A stretch of 64,000 nucleotides of DNA from Eubacteriaceae bacterium (GCA_902362875.1 CABIYF010000013.1:1-64000), one strand, 5' to 3'; shown: positions 8,729-18,148, counted from the stretch's first letter. Numbers and translations are program-made. Notes: generated by a model not told the origin, from the sequence alone.

Positions 8729-10063
8729 TTAGATCATTGCATCCACATCCGTTAAGACTTCATCCATAATTGCCATTGCATCTCGAAGTTCTGTTTCCGT
8801 AATGATCAGTGGGGGAGCTATGATGATATTGTTTTCATGGCTGTAAGTTGAGAATCCTTTTTTCTTTAATTTCCCAATGATTCCACCCATAATATTTTCT
8901 GGATCCTTGTTATATTCTACCAATGGTTCTTTTGTTTCTTTATCTTTGACTAATTCGATCGCTGAGAATAATCCTTTATATCTAACATCTCCAACACATG
9001 GATGTTTTCTCTTTAATTCTTCTTCGATCTGTCCTAAGATCTTGCCCATAGCTTTTGATCTTTCGACTAATTTTTCTTCTTTGTAAACATCTAAGGTTGC
9101 AAGCCCTGCTGCGCAGGCGAGTGGATGTCCAGAGTATGTCAGACCGCACATTAACTTGTGATCGTCAAAATAATCTGCGATCTTTTTATCTACGATAACT
9201 CCTCCTAATGGAACATATCCGCATGTGATACCTTTGGCAAAGCTTACAAGATCCGGTTTTACATCCCAGTTTTCAAAAGCAAATGTCTCTCCGGTTCTTC
9301 CCCATCCCATCATAACTTCATCACAGATCATCATGATTCCAAATTCATCACAGATATCACGGATTCCCTGCAGATATCCGTCTGGCGGGATGATACATCC
9401 ATTAGATCCTGTGATTGTTTCACATTCGATCGCTGCAATGGAGTATGGATCTTCGTAGATGATCTGTTCTCTTAATTTAGCCAGATAATATTTTGTTGCC
9501 TCTGCTTCGCTCTTAAATTCGATTGGTTCACGGTAGATATATGGATCAAAAAATTTGACATATCCGGATACACCATTGCTTTCACAGTTAAATCTTCTTG
9601 GTTCTCCTGTTAGGTTTCCGGCTCCCATCGTTGACCCGTGATAGGAACGATAACGGCTGAATACTTTGTTTCTTCCTGTGTATAATCTTGCCATCTTTAA
9701 TGCATTTTCATTGGCATCAGCTCCGCCCAGTGTGAAAAATACTTTACTCATGTTATCCGGTGCCAGTTCAATGATTCGGGATGCCAGTTCTGATTTTACA
9801 TCGACTGCATATCCAGGGCCGATAAATGGCAGTTTATGTGCCTGTTCAGCGATCGCATCGGCTACTTTTTCGTTTCCAAAACCGATATTTAAGTTTACCA
9901 GCTGGGAACTCATGTCGTAATATTTGTTACCATCGATATCATAGAAATAGATTCCTTCTGCTTTGGTAACAACCGTTGGATCTAAAGCTCCCTGTACACT
10001 CCATGAATGAAGCACATGTTCTCTGTCTAATGTTTTGATCTCTTCTTTGCTCATTTCTCTCAT
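8729..10063 (-). CDS. Class III PLP-dependent aminotransferase
   Basis: Fold type I aminotransferase of 444 residues. The PLP lysine is in SFAKGITCGY (about residue 286), with the cofactor aspartate in ICDEVMMGWGR. The family moves amino groups from omega-amines or omega-amino acids to a keto acid. It lies 15 bases after an iron-dependent alcohol dehydrogenase gene, so the pair could turn an omega-amine into an aldehyde and then an alcohol. Taurine to isethionate and GABA to 4-hydroxybutyrate are both plausible; sequence alone does not choose. AGGAGG stands eight bases before the ATG. Confidence 0.88.
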   Translation of the reverse strand: MREMSKEEIKTLDREHVLHSWSVQGALDPTVVTKAEGIYFYDIDGNKYYDMSSQLVNLNIGFGNEKVADAIAEQAHKLPFIGPGYAVDVKSELASRIIELAPDNMSKVFFTLGGADANENALKMARLYTGRNKVFSRYRSYHGSTMGAGNLTGEPRRFNCESNGVSGYVKFFDPYIYREPIEFKSEAEATKYYLAKLREQIIYEDPYSIAAIECETITGSNGCIIPPDGYLQGIRDICDEFGIMMICDEVMMGWGRTGETFAFENWDVKPDLVSFAKGITCGYVPLGGVIVDKKIADYFDDHKLMCGLTYSGHPLACAAGLATLDVYKEEKLVERSKAMGKILGQIEEELKRKHPCVGDVRYKGLFSAIELVKDKETKEPLVEYNKDPENIMGGIIGKLKKKGFSTYSHENNIIIAPPLIITETELRDAMAIMDEVLTDVDAMI

Positions 10064-10078
10064 AGTCTCATCCTCCTG

Positions 10079-11239
10079 TTAGTCTTCCCATAGCTGTTGA
10101 TAGATGTTGATCATATCTTGTTTTGTTACTTCTTTTCTTGTATTTGAAGGGCTGCCGCTTGCATATGCATCTGCTGCCATCTTTTCTGTCACTTTCATGA
10201 ACTGTTCTTTGTCAATTCCGTATTCATCTAAGGTTGGTATTTCACATTCCCTGCAGATATCTCCCAGTGCCTTGATAAATAAATCTGCTGCCACTTCATC
10301 AGAATCTGTCTCGTTTGCAACGCCTATTTCTCTGCCTAGTAATGCAAAACGTTCGACTGCCCCGTCTTTTGCAAATGCAAGACATTTACTTAATAGCATC
10401 GCATTGGACATTCCATGTGGTACGTGAAATAATGCTCCGATTGGACGGCTCATTCCATGTACGATCGTTACCGATGAATTCGTGATGACCACTCCTGCCT
10501 CTAAAGCTGCCAATGCCATCTGTTCTCTGGCTTCTTCGTTGTTCCCATCTTTGTATGCAATCGGCAGATACTTAAAAATACGTTTAATCGCTGAGATTGC
10601 AAATATATCTGTTAACGGCTGTGCTTTCTTTGAAGTATAACCTTCCACTGCATGTGTCAATGCATCAAGCCCAGGAGCCGCTGTTACTGATCTTGGACTT
10701 GTCATTGTAAATGTATAATCCACGATGGCTGTATCCGGCATCAAAACCGGACCTTTTAACAGCATCTTAATCTCTGTTTTCGTGTCTGTAATAACGGTAA
10801 ACCATGTTGCTTCTGAACCAGTTCCCGCAGTTGTCGGAATCGCGATCATTTTGGGAAGTGGTGTTGTGATCTCTTTTCCCATAAAATCTGCAATTGTTTT
10901 GTCCTGTTCCGCTGCCAGCAATGCGATTGCTTTCATGGAATCTAAGGGACTTCCGCCTCCGATACCGATCAGAAAATCACATCCTTCTTCTTTATAGACC
11001 TTTGCTCCTCCTTTGATCATTACATCGGTTGGTTCTCCCGTAATTTCTGTATATATGGCATATTGTATGTGAAGTTCATCTAAGATCTCTGTGATCTTTT
11101 TTACATTTCCTACGCGTTCCATGACCTTGCCAGATACGATCAGAGCCTTTTTCCCGGCTGTTTGAAATTCTTTTTTTGCATCCTGTAATGCACCTTTTCC
11201 TGTGATAACTTTTCCTGGCATTACAAACTCATGACTCAT
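10079..11239 (-). CDS. Iron-containing alcohol dehydrogenase
   Basis: Group III (iron-activated) alcohol dehydrogenase, 386 residues, using NAD(P)H to reduce aldehydes. GGGSPLDSMKA near residue 95 is the nucleotide-binding motif; DALTHAVE and the later HGMSRPIG and HVPHGM carry the metal-binding Asp and His residues. The frame extends 20 codons upstream, but MSHEFVMPGK is preceded by AAGGAGG at eight bases and is chosen. It is first gene of an operon with the aminotransferase, behind a promoter at 11295-11324 and a palindromic operator at 11351-11367. Confidence 0.9.
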   Translation of the reverse strand: MSHEFVMPGKVITGKGALQDAKKEFQTAGKKALIVSGKVMERVGNVKKITEILDELHIQYAIYTEITGEPTDVMIKGGAKVYKEEGCDFLIGIGGGSPLDSMKAIALLAAEQDKTIADFMGKEITTPLPKMIAIPTTAGTGSEATWFTVITDTKTEIKMLLKGPVLMPDTAIVDYTFTMTSPRSVTAAPGLDALTHAVEGYTSKKAQPLTDIFAISAIKRIFKYLPIAYKDGNNEEAREQMALAALEAGVVITNSSVTIVHGMSRPIGALFHVPHGMSNAMLLSKCLAFAKDGAVERFALLGREIGVANETDSDEVAADLFIKALGDICRECEIPTLDEYGIDKEQFMKVTEKMAADAYASGSPSNTRKEVTKQDMINIYQQLWED

Positions 11240-11294
11240 ATTGTCCGCCTCCTTGTTGGTCGTTTCTGTTATTTCTTTTAACAATTTAGATGAT

Positions 11295-11324
11295 AGCATA
11301 TTCTTCTATATCTAAAAATGTCCA
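11295..11324 (-). promoter_or_regulatory. Promoter of the dehydrogenase-aminotransferase operon
   Basis: Minus-strand TGGACA (-35) and TATGCT (-10) are separated by 18 bases, about 55 bases before the dehydrogenase ATG. Confidence 0.5.
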
Positions 11325-11350
11325 TCTCCTCTAAAGATTTTCCACTTACT

Positions 11351-11367
11351 TTGTCCACTGTGGACAA
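11351..11367. promoter_or_regulatory. 17-bp palindromic operator, candidate PucR site
   Basis: TTGTCCACTGTGGACAA is symmetrical around its central base. It sits just upstream of the putative -35 box of the dehydrogenase operon and beside the PucR-type regulator gene, so an activator site for that protein is the simplest reading. Confidence 0.6.
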
Positions 11368-11380
11368 TTTCTCCACATAA

Positions 11381-11412
11381 AAAAGGATGATTCTACTTTG
11401 AATCATCCTTTT
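11381..11412 (-). terminator. Terminator of the PucR-type regulator gene
   Basis: AAAAGGATGATT pairs with AATCATCCTTTT; on the minus strand a T run follows directly. It begins a few bases after the regulator stop codon. Confidence 0.85.
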
Positions 11413-11415
11413 CAT

Positions 11416-12579
11416 TTAGCTTTCCTGCCCCAAAAATTTACGAATCTTAAATGCTAATTGTAAGTTAAACTTAACATTTATATCATGAAGATCTCGTCCC
11501 AATAGTTCTTGTATTCTTTTTATTCTGTATTTTACTGTATTTCTATGTACATATAATCGTTCCGTTGTCCTTGCGATATTACAATCCTCCTGTAAATATA
11601 TATCTAATGTTTTCATAAGTTGTGTATCATTTGCTCGATCATATGTCTGTAGACTTCCGATCTGTTCTTCTATGATCCGATCCATTATATTATCATTTTT
11701 TATAGAAAATAATAATTGATAAATTCCCATTTCTTCATACATTCTGGATTGTGCTGTCCGTTTACACATATGAAGCATGTTTAAGGCCTGCTTTGCTTCT
11801 ACCACACTGTCTTTCAGATCCCTGATCGCCTGAAAAATATCACCCGCACCAGCACTAATCGTATCTTCTTTATGATAAATTTGATAAAAGGATTCCACAT
11901 TACTTCTCAGTTTGCTGATCACCTCATGTACAGGTATCTTAGTTTCTTCCAGATCATATATTGCAGCCACTCCATCTGCCTCAACCAACGTTAAAACTAA
12001 TTTTTGTGTATTCATACTTTGTCTGCATGCCTGCATCAAATGCTCCAAATCTCCTTTATCTCTATCTGGTGATAAAAATAAGGCAATATGTTTTTTCTTT
12101 TCATCAAATCCAAATCTTTTGGCTCTTTCATATATTTCCTCGGAAAACTCATATAAACATTCTGTCATAAATTTTTCAATAGATTTCTGGTATTCCTGTG
12201 TGTTGTATACATTTCGATAGATTTCAGAAATGATATTGGTAACTGGAATATCATATGGCAGAGTCATCAATGGAATATTTAGTTTCTGTGCATGATCAAT
12301 CCATTCTTGCGATATCTCTTTGATATATGGACCAATCTCAATGATAATTCCAGCAGCATAATTCTTTGCAACTGTCTGAATCAAAATTTTCATCTCATGA
12401 TCAATGTCATGAAATCCAACACCACTTGTAAAAACTAATTCTCCTCTTCTAGCCCAATTGACTCCATCTGCCATCTCAATTACATGCGCGCCAGTAATTT
12501 CTCTTAACAGAATATTATCTCCTGTAAGCAGTTTTCCTTTCTGAAAATCTTTTAACTGAAATAATTCCTCGTATTTCAT
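11416..12579 (-). CDS. PucR-family transcriptional regulator
   Basis: A 387-residue regulator with an N-terminal PucR-type sensory domain (about 1-115), a central GGDEF-like/CdaR-type region and a C-terminal helix-turn-helix of the HTH_30 class. The end segment CNIARTTERLYVHRNTVKYR is the recognition-helix signature. Relatives activate purine, amine or sugar-acid catabolism. It is upstream of and co-oriented with the dehydrogenase-aminotransferase pair but separated by its own terminator, and probably controls that pair. MKYEELFQL is chosen as start because GAGGTGAT precedes it; an ATG 11 codons earlier lacks this. Confidence 0.88.
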   Translation of the reverse strand: MKYEELFQLKDFQKGKLLTGDNILLREITGAHVIEMADGVNWARRGELVFTSGVGFHDIDHEMKILIQTVAKNYAAGIIIEIGPYIKEISQEWIDHAQKLNIPLMTLPYDIPVTNIISEIYRNVYNTQEYQKSIEKFMTECLYEFSEEIYERAKRFGFDEKKKHIALFLSPDRDKGDLEHLMQACRQSMNTQKLVLTLVEADGVAAIYDLEETKIPVHEVISKLRSNVESFYQIYHKEDTISAGAGDIFQAIRDLKDSVVEAKQALNMLHMCKRTAQSRMYEEMGIYQLLFSIKNDNIMDRIIEEQIGSLQTYDRANDTQLMKTLDIYLQEDCNIARTTERLYVHRNTVKYRIKRIQELLGRDLHDINVKFNLQLAFKIRKFLGQES

Positions 12580-12635
12580 AGATATCACCTCATTTTCATT
12601 GTGTATGATCATGAAACCTAAATCGTATATAAAAG

Positions 12636-12674
12636 AAAAAGCCTTCCAATAGATTTCTCCATTGAAAGGCTTTG
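12636..12674 (-). terminator. Terminator of rplM-rpsI
   Basis: AAAGCCTTTCAAT pairs with ATTGGAAGGCTTT on the minus strand, then TTTCTTTT. It starts about 30 bases after the rpsI stop. Confidence 0.85.
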
Positions 12675-12704
12675 TATATTCTGTATAAATTCCGTAACGT
12701 ATGA

Positions 12705-13097
12705 TTAACGTTTAGAGAACTGTGGTGCACGACGTGCTTTGCGAAGACCTGGTTTCTTTCTTTCTTTCATTCTTGGGTCTCTTGTTAAGAATCCAGCTTT
12801 CTTTAATGTTGAACGGAATTCTCCATCAACCTGTAATAAAGCTCTGGAAATACCATGACGGATTGCTCCAGCCTGTCCTGTAAATCCACCACCCTGAACG
12901 TTTACTAATACATCATATTTGTCAACTGTATCTGTTGCAACTAATGGCTGACGTACAACTACTTTTAAAGTTTCTAATCCAAGATATTCATCGATATCTC
13001 TTTTGTTGATTGTGATTTTTCCTGTTCCAGGTACTAAATATACTCTGGCAACACTGTGTTTTCTTCTACCAGTTCCGTAATATTTTGCTGTAGCCAC
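12705..13097 (-). CDS. rpsI: 30S ribosomal protein S9
   Basis: Small-subunit protein S9, 130 residues, with the family C-terminal tail ending RRAPQFSKR that reaches the P site. The start is taken as GTG at [18 protein letters not shown] lies eight bases before it, and the six extra upstream codons are the ribosome site itself. It follows rplM by about 20 bases, the conserved L13-S9 pair. Confidence 0.97.
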   Translation of the reverse strand: MATAKYYGTGRRKHSVARVYLVPGTGKITINKRDIDEYLGLETLKVVVRQPLVATDTVDKYDVLVNVQGGGFTGQAGAIRHGISRALLQVDGEFRSTLKKAGFLTRDPRMKERKKPGLRKARRAPQFSKR

Positions 13098-13118
13098 TGC
13101 TTCTTCCTCCTTCAAAAA

Positions 13119-13553
13119 TTAATACTTGATCTCTAATGCTTTTGGCTGCTGAGCTGCATGATTGTGCTCTGCACCTGCATATACGTGAAGTTTCTTAATC
13201 ATCTGTCTTCCTAAAGGTCCTTTTGGAAGCATTCCTTTAACTGCAAGATAGATTACGTCTTCAGGTTTTTTAGCTAATTTTTCTTTTAATGTCTGTTCTT
13301 TCATTCCACCAACATAGTCTGAATGATGATAGTAGATCTTCTGGTCTAATTTCTTACCAGTTACTTTGATCTTCTCAGCGTTGATAACAATCACGTTATC
13401 TCCTGTGTCGATATGTGGTGTATAAGTTGGTTTGTTTTTTCCTCTTAAGATTGTTGCGATCTCAGATGCTAAACGTCCTAATGTATGTCCTGTAGCATCA
13501 ACTACATACCATTCTCTTTCAATTGTTGATGGGCTGGCCATAAAACTTTTCAT
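13119..13553 (-). CDS. rplM: 50S ribosomal protein L13
   Basis: Early-assembly large-subunit protein of 144 residues. [19 protein letters not shown] at the N-terminus and [12 protein letters not shown] mid-chain are family signatures. [10 protein letters not shown] is chosen as start because AAGGAGG lies seven bases upstream. It is first gene of the L13-S9 operon, behind a consensus promoter and a leader hairpin. Confidence 0.97.
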   Translation of the reverse strand: MKSFMASPSTIEREWYVVDATGHTLGRLASEIATILRGKNKPTYTPHIDTGDNVIVINAEKIKVTGKKLDQKIYYHHSDYVGGMKEQTLKEKLAKKPEDVIYLAVKGMLPKGPLGRQMIKKLHVYAGAEHNHAAQQPKALEIKY

Positions 13554-13596
13554 GGTGTTCCTCCTTAAAATTTCTATCAATCATATGTGTCTATAT

Positions 13597-13631
13597 TAAA
13601 TACTCCCACCGGGGCATTGGGGTAGTATTCT
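13597..13631 (-). promoter_or_regulatory. Leader hairpin of rplM-rpsI, candidate L13 autoregulatory site
   Basis: On the minus strand AATACTACCCC pairs with GGTGGGAGTATT around a short C-rich loop, between the promoter and the rplM ribosome site. Firmicutes L13 operons are known to carry an autoregulatory leader (L13_leader); whether this hairpin matches that family needs a covariance search. It is not followed by a T run, so it is not a terminator. Confidence 0.55.
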
Positions 13632-13651
13632 CTCGCATGTCACAGTTTCTT

Positions 13652-13680
13652 ATTATATAATACGCAGCCGGGTGTGTCAA
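13652..13680 (-). promoter_or_regulatory. Consensus sigma-A promoter of rplM-rpsI
   Basis: Minus-strand TTGACA and TATAAT are separated by exactly 17 bases, both perfect consensus hexamers. Transcription would start about 90 bases before the rplM ATG. Confidence 0.9.
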
Positions 13681-13850
13681 GATTTTTTCTCGTTGTTTTT
13701 GATAAATTTTTGATGTTATCCACAAGATGGTCTGTATTTTATCATTCTTTCCACAATATATGGGTATATTGTCCCCGTTAATGTTGAAATTGTGTTGATA
13801 AAACTTATTTTTTCTTATATTCATGTGGACAAATCATTTTTAGACGTACA

Positions 13851-14792
13851 TTATATGAGATATGCCACAATCGGTAATGTTATAATTGATAATAATGTTG
13901 TCAAGACAATTCCCCTGCTGCAGATCGAACTGTCTAAACCGTAATCAATCGACATCATCACTGCCATGCTGCCATTCGGCATTCCAAACATCAGTACCAT
14001 GATCCCTGAAAGTATCGGATCAATATGAAAGTTTCTGATCAAAACTGCTGCAATGATCGGAATGACCAGCATTTTTAAAAATGTGAAGAAATACAGTTTT
14101 TTATCTTTGAATACTTCGATCAGTGGAAGTTTCGCTACGGATACTCCTGTCAGGATCATCGATAATGGAATACAGGAATTTCCAAGGTAATCCACGAAAC
14201 TTACCGCTGGTGCCGGTACTTTGATCTTAAACAGAAAAACTATCATTGCGATCAGACTTGCTGCGATTCCCGGATTGATCATCTTTTTCCATTCAAACTT
14301 GATCTTTGCCTTTTCCCCTGTCTGCAATGCTTTCTCTTTCTCAAACAGATAAATTCCATACGAATAGAAAATAATACTATAGACAAAAGAATATAATACG
14401 ACATAAAAGATCGCACCTTTTCCATATAACTCTTCTATGATCGGAATTCCCATAAATCCCAGATTTGAAAAGATCAGCATGACAGAATAAATGTTTCTTT
14501 GATTCTTTGGAATCCTTAAAATCCGCACAAACAGGGGACTGATAAGAATCAATATTGCAAATAAGATAACTGCAAGCAACAGGTTGGTAAGTACCATTGT
14601 CCAGTTTCCATTTTCAGAGGAACCAACAACGCCTGAAATGATCAGGGCTGGATTGAATATGTTAAGTACCAGACCTGATAACTGTGATTCCGTACGGTCT
14701 GTGATCCATTGTTTTTTGTAGCTTAGATATCCAATAAACATAAACCCAAACAGCACTAATAATTTCTGAAATATGATCCAGCTATTCTGCAT
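13851..14792 (-). CDS. AEC family transporter
   Basis: Membrane protein of 313 residues with about ten hydrophobic segments, matching the auxin efflux carrier (AEC) family, whose bacterial members export organic acids such as malate. LSGLVLNIFNPALIISGVVG near residue 38 and MFGMPNGSMAVMMSIDYG near the end are family-like. The substrate is unknown. Its ATG overlaps the end of truA by 11 bases, with GGAGG inside truA, so it is translationally coupled to the EcfT-TruA operon. Confidence 0.85.
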   Translation of the reverse strand: MQNSWIIFQKLLVLFGFMFIGYLSYKKQWITDRTESQLSGLVLNIFNPALIISGVVGSSENGNWTMVLTNLLLAVILFAILILISPLFVRILRIPKNQRNIYSVMLIFSNLGFMGIPIIEELYGKGAIFYVVLYSFVYSIIFYSYGIYLFEKEKALQTGEKAKIKFEWKKMINPGIAASLIAMIVFLFKIKVPAPAVSFVDYLGNSCIPLSMILTGVSVAKLPLIEVFKDKKLYFFTFLKMLVIPIIAAVLIRNFHIDPILSGIMVLMFGMPNGSMAVMMSIDYGLDSSICSRGIVLTTLLSIITLPIVAYLI

Positions 14793-15540
14793 TGATTCGG
14801 TCCTCCGGATATTCTATCTGAATTAATGTCAATCCTTTTGCTGGAAGTTTTGGTCCTGGTGTGACTCTTTCCTTGGATGCCAGAATCTCTTTGACCCATT
14901 CTGGTTTTTGTTTCCCTCTTCCAACCTCTAAAAGCGTTCCTGCCATTAAACGCACCATATTATAGAGAAAACCGCTTCCTGTGACTCTCATCGTGATGTA
15001 TCTGCCATTCTGTGTAACATCACATTCATAAATCTCTCTTACATAGGATGTAACCTGTGCTTTGCTGCTGCACATACTGATAAAACAGTGTTCTCCTAAG
15101 AAATAAGAAGCTGCTTCTTTCATTTTCTCCACATCAAGCGGTACATATACAAAATGATGATGTCTGCTCGTGACTGGGTTATCATATCTTGCATTGTAAA
15201 AGGTATATTCGTATGTCTTTCTTGTATCCTGAAATCTTGGATGGTAATCTAATGGCACTTCTTTAGAGTCCTGAACAATGATATCTTCTGGAAGTCTTGC
15301 ATTTAATGCTTTTGCCATCTTTTCTCCCGGAATGCGGCTTTCTGTATCAAATACAGCCACATTTCCTAATGCGTGGACTCCTGAATCGGTTCTGCTGGCT
15401 CCGATCACTTTGATGTCTTCTCCTGTAAGTTCTGATATATGCTTATTTAAGACACCTTCGACTGTGATCTCGTTCGGCTGTACCTGCCATCCACAGTAAT
15501 TTGTCCCATCATAGGCTACGACTAATTTTACTCGTTTCAT
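14782..15540 (-). CDS. truA: tRNA pseudouridine(38-40) synthase
   Basis: Modifies uridines 38-40 in the tRNA anticodon stem-loop. The 252 residues carry RTDSGVHALGNV near 50-61, whose aspartate is the catalytic nucleophile. It sits six bases behind ecfT, as in many Firmicutes, where rplQ-ecfA1-ecfA2-ecfT-truA-rplM is the usual order. Here an AEC permease gene is placed between truA and rplM. Confidence 0.96.
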   Translation of the reverse strand: MKRVKLVVAYDGTNYCGWQVQPNEITVEGVLNKHISELTGEDIKVIGASRTDSGVHALGNVAVFDTESRIPGEKMAKALNARLPEDIIVQDSKEVPLDYHPRFQDTRKTYEYTFYNARYDNPVTSRHHHFVYVPLDVEKMKEAASYFLGEHCFISMCSSKAQVTSYVREIYECDVTQNGRYITMRVTGSGFLYNMVRLMAGTLLEVGRGKQKPEWVKEILASKERVTPGPKLPAKGLTLIQIEYPEDRINAE

Positions 15541-15546
15541 CGTATC

Positions 15547-16356
15547 TTACCTCCATGGACTGAAAAATGATAAATAGATCATGGCTGCTAAAAATACAAA
15601 TAAGAAAATATATGCCATTTTATCTCTTTTTTCGTACTTTAATGGTTTTAATTTGCTTCTTCCAACACCACCATGGTAACAGCGGGATTCCATTGCCATT
15701 GCAAGATCATTTGCTCTTCGAATTGCTGCTACAAATAATGGTACGATGATCGGTACCATGCTTTTTACTCGTTTTAAGAGACCTCCAGATTCAAAATCGA
15801 TTCCTCTGGCTGTCTGGGCTTTCATGATCTTTTCTAATTCTTCTGTTAAGATTGGAATAAATCTCAGTGCAATTGACATCATCATTGCAATCTCATGTAC
15901 TGGTACTCCGACTTTATTAAGAAACCCCAGTGATTTGTCTAGTCCGTCTGTCAGTTCATTTGGTGTTGTTGTAAATGTCAGTAAGGATGTTCCTAATACA
16001 AGCATGATCAGACGACTTCCTAAATAAATGGTTGTTCTGATCCCTTCTGCGGAAATTGATATGATCCAGAACTGGATCACTGGTTTTCCTGGAATAAACA
16101 ACATATTGATCATTACAGAAAATAACAAGATCACTGCGATTGCTTTTAGCCCTCTTAAAATATATTTTACAGGTACTTTTGAAATCTTAATCATTATGAT
16201 CAAAAATAACAGTGACATCACATAAGTTGCAGGTGATTTATGCATAAATAATGTAATGACGTAAATTAAGACTGCAAATAGTTTCACTCTCGGATCTAAT
16301 CTGTGGATCAGAGAGTCTTCTTTATAATATTGTCCAATTGTAATATCTTTGAGCAT
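15547..16356 (-). CDS. ecfT: ECF transporter transmembrane subunit EcfT
   Basis: Shared membrane scaffold of group II energy-coupling-factor vitamin importers. The 269 residues have five or six hydrophobic segments and the cytoplasmic coupling helices with the family Ala-Arg-Gly signature (TARGIDFESGG near 185, followed by the second conserved pair near 219-225). It joins the two ATPases encoded just upstream to interchangeable substrate-binding S components, none of which is in this window. One base separates it from ecfA2. Confidence 0.95.
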   Translation of the reverse strand: MLKDITIGQYYKEDSLIHRLDPRVKLFAVLIYVITLFMHKSPATYVMSLLFLIIMIKISKVPVKYILRGLKAIAVILLFSVMINMLFIPGKPVIQFWIISISAEGIRTTIYLGSRLIMLVLGTSLLTFTTTPNELTDGLDKSLGFLNKVGVPVHEIAMMMSIALRFIPILTEELEKIMKAQTARGIDFESGGLLKRVKSMVPIIVPLFVAAIRRANDLAMAMESRCYHGGVGRSKLKPLKYEKRDKMAYIFLFVFLAAMIYLSFFSPWR

Positions 16357-16357
16357 T

Positions 16358-17218
16358 TTATTTTCCTCTCAGTCCTTTTAATCCTTCTAAGATTGCATCT
16401 TTTGTTTCTTCTAATGTCAGTAAATCTCTCTTGATCGGGAAACCTCTGTCTGCAAGTTCTTCGCATACCTGACGATAAAATGGTACAGCGAGTCCTGCCG
16501 CTTCTAATTCTTTCTTATGAGAGAATACTTCTTTTTTATCTCCTTCATACATGACCTGACCGCCATTCATGACGATCACACGCTGTGCATAATCTGCAAC
16601 ATCTTCCATGCTGTGTGATACCAGAATGATCGTGATTTTTTTCTCTTCATGTAATTTCTTTAAGAGATTTAAAATCTGGTCTTTTCCAACTGGATCTAAT
16701 CCTGCAGTTGGTTCATCTAAGATGAAATATTCTGGGTCCATAGCAAGGATTCCTGCGATCGCTACTCTTCGTTTCTGACCCCCAGATAATTCAAATGGGG
16801 ATTTCTGATATAATTTCTCTGGTAAACCGACATCTTTTAAGCATTTGACTGCAATCTCTGCCGCTTCTTCTTTTGTCTTTCCAAAATTCATTGGTCCGAA
16901 ACATACATCATCTAAGATCGTTGTCTCAAACAACTGATGTTCTGGATACTGGAAACAGATTCCGACTTTTCCTCGAAGTTCCCGCAATGGATAGCCGTCT
17001 GCATAAATATCTTCATCATCAAAATAAATCTTTCCTGATGTTGGTTTGATCAAGCCATTCAGATGCTGGATCAATGTTGATTTTCCAGAACCTGTGTGAC
17101 CGATCACTGCGATAAATTCTTCTTTTTTTATTTCTAAGTTTACATCTTTTAATGCATAATTCTTCTTACTGGAATTATCTTCGTATGCATAACTTACATG
17201 TTCTAAACGAATTGACAT
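16358..17218 (-). CDS. ecfA2: ECF transporter ATPase EcfA2
   Basis: ABC ATPase of 286 residues: Walker A GHTGSGKST (about 40), Q-loop CFQYPEHQLFE, signature LSGGQKRR, Walker B YFILDEPTAGLDP and H-loop VSHS. With EcfA1 and EcfT it powers uptake of vitamins and metals. The start overlaps the end of ecfA1 by 16 bases. A 60-residue C-terminal extension beyond the nucleotide-binding domain is usual for this subunit. Confidence 0.96.
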   Translation of the reverse strand: MSIRLEHVSYAYEDNSSKKNYALKDVNLEIKKEEFIAVIGHTGSGKSTLIQHLNGLIKPTSGKIYFDDEDIYADGYPLRELRGKVGICFQYPEHQLFETTILDDVCFGPMNFGKTKEEAAEIAVKCLKDVGLPEKLYQKSPFELSGGQKRRVAIAGILAMDPEYFILDEPTAGLDPVGKDQILNLLKKLHEEKKITIILVSHSMEDVADYAQRVIVMNGGQVMYEGDKKEVFSHKKELEAAGLAVPFYRQVCEELADRGFPIKRDLLTLEETKDAILEGLKGLRGK

Positions 17219-18054
17219 AATTCTTCCACCAGCTCTTCCTTTGTTGTTATCGTATCAGATAGGTTGACACCTTCTTTTTTCAGTTCCCATGCCAGTTCTG
17301 TTGCGTATGGAACTTCCAGACCTAATGCTTTCATCTCGTCGACCCTTGAGAAGATCTCTTTTGGTTTGCCATCCATAACAACTTTCCCCTGATCCATGAC
17401 GATAATACGATCTGCTAAGATTACTTCTTCCATATGATGTGTTACCATAAGGATCGTAATATTCTTTTCTTTGTTCAATGCTTTGACAAGTGATAAAACA
17501 TGTCTGCGGCCTTCTGGGTCTAACATGGCTGTTGGTTCGTCTAATACGATGCATTCTGGTTCCATTGCCATGATCCCTGCGATCGCTACTCTTTGCTTTT
17601 GTCCTCCTGAGAGATGATTTGGACTAGCTTCCTTGTATGCGATCATTCCTACGCCTGTCAGAGCCGCTGTGATCCTTGTCCAGATGTCTTGTGGTTTGAC
17701 TCCAAGGTTCTCTGGACCAAAAGCTGTATCTTCTTCTACCGTTGTTCCAACGATCTGATTATCTGGATTCTGGAAAACGATTCCTGCACTCTGTCTGACA
17801 TTTAAGAGTGTACTCTCATCTTTTGTATCCATCCCTTTGATATAGACTGCTCCTTCTGTCGGCATCAGCAGTCCATTAATATGCTTTGCAAGAGATGATT
17901 TTCCTGAACCATTCTTTCCAAGGATTGCTACGAATTCTCCTTGTTCGACATTGATATCAATATGATCGATCGCTGCGATCTCTTGTTTGTCTTCTTCTGT
18001 ATCTCCGTAAGTCACATATTTGTGAACTAAGTCTTTGATTTTTAGTATGGACAT
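17203..18054 (-). CDS. ecfA1: ECF transporter ATPase EcfA1
   Basis: ABC ATPase of 283 residues: Walker A GKNGSGKSS, Q-loop VFQNPDNQIVG, signature LSGGQKQR, Walker B CIVLDEPTAMLDP. It leads the ecfA1-ecfA2-ecfT-truA operon. Its own promoter (18120-18148) and the terminator of rplQ (18190-18225) separate it from the alpha operon it often follows in Firmicutes. Confidence 0.96.
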   Translation of the reverse strand: MSILKIKDLVHKYVTYGDTEEDKQEIAAIDHIDINVEQGEFVAILGKNGSGKSSLAKHINGLLMPTEGAVYIKGMDTKDESTLLNVRQSAGIVFQNPDNQIVGTTVEEDTAFGPENLGVKPQDIWTRITAALTGVGMIAYKEASPNHLSGGQKQRVAIAGIMAMEPECIVLDEPTAMLDPEGRRHVLSLVKALNKEKNITILMVTHHMEEVILADRIIVMDQGKVVMDGKPKEIFSRVDEMKALGLEVPYATELAWELKKEGVNLSDTITTKEELVEELCQFV

Positions 18055-18119
18055 AAATATCCTCCAATCTGATTTTTGGCTTTTATTTTCTTAAACTTAT
18101 TTCAAGCCATAATAATGTT

Positions 18120-18148
18120 AGTATAGTATACCTTGGAAGCGGAAGCAA
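18120..18148 (-). promoter_or_regulatory. Promoter of the ecfA1 operon
   Basis: Minus-strand TTGCTT and TATACT are 17 bases apart, about 65 bases before the ecfA1 ATG. Confidence 0.7.

Noticed and set aside
13716..13724. TTATCCACA, a perfect DnaA box
   Set aside because: Only one copy, with no dnaA, dnaN or box cluster near; not an origin.
13591..13824. Possible 77-residue gene upstream of rplM
   Set aside because: It overlaps the consensus promoter and leader of rplM and has no ribosome site.
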